From Salinibacterium sp. (GTDB taxonomy: Bacteria; Actinomycetota; Actinomycetes; Actinomycetales; Microbacteriaceae), in assembly GCA_004297555.1 (NCBI GenBank), contig SCSV01000344.1:1-16772 (forward strand): a stretch of DNA of 16,772 bases. Direction: 5' to 3'. Of the stretch, positions 16,067 through 16,772 are shown piece by piece. The position numbers and the translations under genes are program-made. Each line of letters begins with the position of its first letter. Position 1 is the first letter of the stretch. The notes beneath the pieces were generated by a model. It had not been told where the DNA came from and did not search any database. It saw nothing but the letters and a program-made list of their open reading frames with translations.

Positions 16067-16772
16067 TTGTCGAAGGACCAGCATCCTGACTCCGTCGCCG
16101 GTCGGATCGTCACCGGCACCGCGATCGGCTTGGGCGCTGTGGCAGCGCTCGCGGCGGTCAGCGCCGGGGCCATCACTGCGGTATTCGCGCGCACGGTGCT
16201 CATTCCGCCCCGTCGCCGGACCGAGGAGGTGCACATCCTCTCGCACGATGAGTCGACCATCACTCTCTCGCCCACCCTCGACTCGATGACGCCCGGTCGA
16301 TACAGCTTCTGGTTTCACCAGACCGACGGTCACGCCCGCATCGGCGAAATAGTCTCGTACACCGCAACCTCGGTCACGCGGGAACTGTTGGCGGTTGATT
16401 TCGGCGACCTCGATTCTGCGAAGCACGGCCGATTCAGTGGATGGTTCTACCTGAGCCCGGCGGAACTCGGTTTTCCGTTTGAAGACGTCGAGATCGCGAC
16501 GGATCTCGGGCCCGCGCCGGCCTGGCTGATTCCAGCGGCCCAGAAGGGCACGCGCTGGGTCATCCAAGTGCACGGCCGGGCGGTGCGGCGGCCAGAGGGC
16601 TTGCGCGCGGTTCCCGTCTTTCGCGAGGCGGGCTACAACTCGCTGCTCATTTCCTATCGCAACGATGGGGATGCCCCCGAGAGCGCCGATAACCGTTACG
16701 CGCTCGGCGACACCGAATGGAATGACGTCGCCGCGGCCATCCGATTCGCCCATGCCCGAGGGGCCGAGCAGC
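16067..16772 (+). CDS. Membrane-anchored alpha/beta hydrolase (partial, 3' end outside window)
   Basis: About 235 residues are visible before the window ends. The TTG start is supported by GAAGGAG 6 nt upstream; another in-frame TTG at 16043 has no such site. Residues of about 13-40 form one hydrophobic segment (IVTGTAIGLGAVAALAAVSA and onward), read as a signal anchor that places the rest outside the cytoplasm. A beta-rich region of about 130 residues follows (FWFHQTDGHARIGEIVSYTA). The alpha/beta hydrolase core then begins with WVIQVHGRAVRRPEGLRAV (the His-Gly oxyanion element), YNSLLISYRNDGDAPESAD and YALGDTEWNDVAAAIRFAHA, which are typical of S9/esterase-like hydrolases. The nucleophile elbow and the catalytic Asp and His are beyond the edge, so enzymatic integrity and substrate are unknown. 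It is divergent from DUF3000 with a 76-bp gap. Confidence 0.85.
   Translation, partial: MSKDQHPDSVAGRIVTGTAIGLGAVAALAAVSAGAITAVFARTVLIPPRRRTEEVHILSHDESTITLSPTLDSMTPGRYSFWFHQTDGHARIGEIVSYTATSVTRELLAVDFGDLDSAKHGRFSGWFYLSPAELGFPFEDVEIATDLGPAPAWLIPAAQKGTRWVIQVHGRAVRRPEGLRAVPVFREAGYNSLLISYRNDGDAPESADNRYALGDTEWNDVAAAIRFAHARGAEQ

Overview
The window looks like chromosomal DNA from a GC-rich actinomycete, most likely a member of the Microbacteriaceae. GTG starts and ATGA/GTGA stop-start overlaps are frequent. It carries actinobacteria-specific families (SepH, DUF4193, DUF3093, DUF3710, DUF3159, DUF3000) in the neighbourhood typical of that group. This placement rests on protein recognition and gene order only; no search was run. 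No rRNA, tRNA, CRISPR array, insertion sequence or phage gene was seen.

Layout. (1) 1-1610: the C-terminal tail of an alkaline phosphatase-family protein (+), the FtsZ regulator sepH (-), and a divergent DUF4193 gene (+). (2) 1585-3939: a DUF3093 membrane protein (-), with a start only 17 bp from the divergent start of dut (+). dut leads a translationally coupled trio with DUF3710 and the six-helix DUF3159 membrane protein. (3) 3940-8774: an acnA-dxs pair (aconitase A and the first enzyme of the MEP isoprenoid pathway), preceded by a strong palindromic operator candidate. (4) 8775-10718: an accessory-looking insert holding an unrecognised acidic protein (-) and, divergently, a two-gene unit (+) of an Xre-type helix-turn-helix protein and a DUF6036/AbiEii-like nucleotidyltransferase. 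The AT-rich divergent promoter contains two inverted repeats. (5) 10715-15990 (-): a coupled run DUF3000 - rnd - thiolase - fadB-like, joining an RNase D-type exonuclease to the two last multifunctional steps of fatty-acid beta-oxidation. (6) 16067-end (+): a membrane-anchored alpha/beta hydrolase with a TTG start, cut by the window edge.

Most of the window is conserved housekeeping: cell division control, nucleotide pool sanitation, TCA cycle, isoprenoid precursor synthesis, fatty-acid degradation and RNA processing. The best candidate for something less described is the Xre/nucleotidyltransferase unit with its divergent acidic neighbour. It has the architecture of a toxin-antitoxin or abortive-infection module (a DNA-binding partner followed by an NTase) but does not have the usual AbiEi partner. 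At a global scale, the heptamer GGATGCC/GGCATCC is strongly over-represented in the coding sequence and nearly always in one reading frame.
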